Shown here: positions 62,971-64,000 of the stretch, in pieces
Layout of the letters: every line of letters begins with the position of its first letter
Numbering within the stretch: position 1 is the stretch's first letter
Origin: Chryseobacterium arachidis
Lineage (GTDB): Bacteria; Bacteroidota; Bacteroidia; Flavobacteriales; Weeksellaceae
Assembly (NCBI RefSeq): GCF_900129245.1
Contig: NZ_FQUT01000003.1
Span: 124,001-188,000, forward strand
Direction: 5' to 3'
Length of the DNA: 64,000 nt
The notes under the pieces: model-generated
The model's input: only the letters and a program-made list of their open reading frames with translations
The model's database searches: none
Told to the model about the DNA's origin: nothing
Translations under genes and position numbers: made by a program

Positions 62971-63534
62971 ATGAAGAAAGTTATCATATTTTCAGCGCCG
63001 TCCGGAAGTGGAAAAACGACGTTAGTAAAACATTCTTTGGAGGTTTTTAATGAATTGCAGTTCTCGATTTCTTGTACCACGAGACAGCCGAGAGGAAGCG
63101 AAGTGCATGCGGTGGATTATCATTTTTTAAGTCCTGATGAATTCAGGCAGAAAATTGCGGAAGATGCTTTTGTGGAATTTGAGGAGGTGTATACGGATAA
63201 ATATTACGGAACATTAAAATCTGAAGTGGAGAAAATCTGGAATCAGGGAAAAGTAGTGATTTTTGATGTAGATGTAAAAGGCGGAATTTCCCTGAAAAAA
63301 TATTTTGGTGAAAAAGCATTGTCCATTTTTATAGAACCGCCATCCATTGAAGAGTTGGAACGAAGATTGATTTCAAGAAACACGGATGATGCAGAAACTA
63401 TCAAAACACGTGTAGAAAAAGCAGAAGAAGAAATGTCTTATGCGAAAGAATTTGATAAAATCGTGATTAATTCCGATTTAGATATAGCAAAAGAAGAAAT
63501 AGAAAGTTTAATAAAAAATTTTATTGGGAATTAA
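62971..63534 (+). CDS. gmk: Guanylate kinase Gmk
   Basis: A 187-residue kinase converting GMP to GDP with ATP. It has P-loop SAPSGSGKTTLVKH, GMP-binding SCTTRQPRGSEVHAVDYHF and EFEEVYTDKYYGTLKSEVE, and the VIFDVDVKGG strand. Standard length. It follows yicC across an AT-rich palindrome and precedes nadA by 106 nt; that gap holds a GGAAGATGGATGATGGAAG repeat fragment. Confidence 0.96.
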   Translation: MKKVIIFSAPSGSGKTTLVKHSLEVFNELQFSISCTTRQPRGSEVHAVDYHFLSPDEFRQKIAEDAFVEFEEVYTDKYYGTLKSEVEKIWNQGKVVIFDVDVKGGISLKKYFGEKALSIFIEPPSIEELERRLISRNTDDAETIKTRVEKAEEEMSYAKEFDKIVINSDLDIAKEEIESLIKNFIGN

Positions 63535-63640
63535 TTGGCCGGAAGATGGATGATGGAAGTTTGAGGTTTAATAATAACGTCAAAATTCTAATTTCTAATT
63601 TCTAACATCTAATTTCTGATTATAAAACATTGAGGTTGAT

Positions 63641-64000
63641 ATGAGTACCGAAACATTAGAAAAAGCTAAATCTGCAATTCCGGTAAGAGGATTTTTGGAT
63701 ATAAAAGATATAGCGATTCCTCAAGGAGAAGAGCTTGTACAGGCTATTCTTAAATTGAAAGAAGAAAAAAATGCGGTTATTTTAGCGCATTATTATCAAC
63801 CTGGAGAAATCCAGGATATTGCTGATTTTCTGGGAGATTCTCTACAATTGGCGAGACAGGCAAAAGATACCAATGCTGATATGATTGTATTCTGCGGGGT
63901 ACATTTCATGGCGGAAGCTGCGAAAATTCTGAACCCGACCAAGAAAGTAGTTCTTCCCGACACGATGGCGGGATGCTCTTTGGCAGACGGCTGCTCGGGG
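63641..64000 (+). CDS. nadA: Quinolinate synthase NadA (5' part, cut by window edge)
   Basis: The first 120 codons of NadA, which condenses iminoaspartate with dihydroxyacetone phosphate to quinolinate in NAD synthesis. Visible: [48 protein letters not shown], and [12 protein letters not shown] holding the first [4Fe-4S] cysteine ligand. The remaining two ligands lie beyond the right edge. Confidence 0.95.
   Translation, partial: MSTETLEKAKSAIPVRGFLDIKDIAIPQGEELVQAILKLKEEKNAVILAHYYQPGEIQDIADFLGDSLQLARQAKDTNADMIVFCGVHFMAEAAKILNPTKKVVLPDTMAGCSLADGCSG

Overview
This window looks like chromosome of a flavobacterium of the Chryseobacterium/Weeksellaceae type. The DNA is AT-rich. Bacteroidota markers include a type IX secretion (T9SS) substrate with a C-terminal sorting domain, a T9SS plug protein, DUF4290 and DUF4295 proteins, an rpmB-rpmG-DUF4295-ftsY block, and OmpA proteins with thrombospondin type 3 repeats. 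Many intergenic regions carry the Bacteroidota -7 element TAnnTTTG instead of a sigma-70 TATAAT box. No rRNA, tRNA, CRISPR array, transposase or prophage gene was recognised.

Layout. 1-2067: katG on the minus strand, broken by an apparent 4-nt deletion and cut by the left edge. 2.4-5.4 kb: a haem-binding protein, a DCC-family thiol protein, then DUF4290-murA. 5.5-9.9 kb: minus-strand small genes (NIL domain, papain-like lipoprotein, DUF1801) and a two-gene operon of unknown exported proteins. 10-12.6 kb: a modular T9SS-secreted protein. 12.9-18.8 kb: aminotransferase, lipoprotein, murB, proC, VanZ-like, lnt. 19-21 kb: ribosomal proteins, ftsY, a GlsB-type membrane protein. 21.2-31.5 kb: sppA, folK, two tandem OmpA-like paralogues, recQ, fmt, ribB with a degenerate ribA half, and a luciferase-like monooxygenase. 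31.7-37.3 kb: poorly known small genes, a Pif1-like helicase and a gamma carbonic anhydrase. 37.4-39.4 kb: an Nfu-type Fe-S protein and ferrochelatase.

39.45-40.1 kb holds no gene. It contains five same-orientation DnaA-box-like sites with regular alternating spacing followed by very AT-rich DNA, and is the best candidate for the chromosomal replication origin. A ParE-type toxin-antitoxin pair lies directly beside it. 40.9-43.0 kb: T9SS plug protein and an MBL-fold hydrolase. 43.1-45.1 kb: a small gene graveyard (one immunity-like gene with an in-frame stop, two shredded genes) ending in an intact SMI1/KNR4 protein. 45.2-51.6 kb: a putative trehalose-use locus (TonB-dependent receptor, trehalase, sugar MFS transporter, divergent AraC regulator). 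52.0-60.1 kb: a thioredoxin-like protein, a TetR regulator and a tripartite RND efflux system. TAACACTGTTA operators sit both at the tetR promoter and upstream of the pump genes. 60.2-64 kb: unknown gene, miaA, yicC, gmk, and the start of nadA cut by the right edge.

The non-coding DNA is rich in large imperfect palindromes. They recur as families: GCTTGTCGAAGC-type, GGAAGATGGAAG-type, TTATAACTCAT/AAGTAATGGGTAAT-type, and nested palindromes inside the efflux operon. They look like dispersed non-autonomous repeats.
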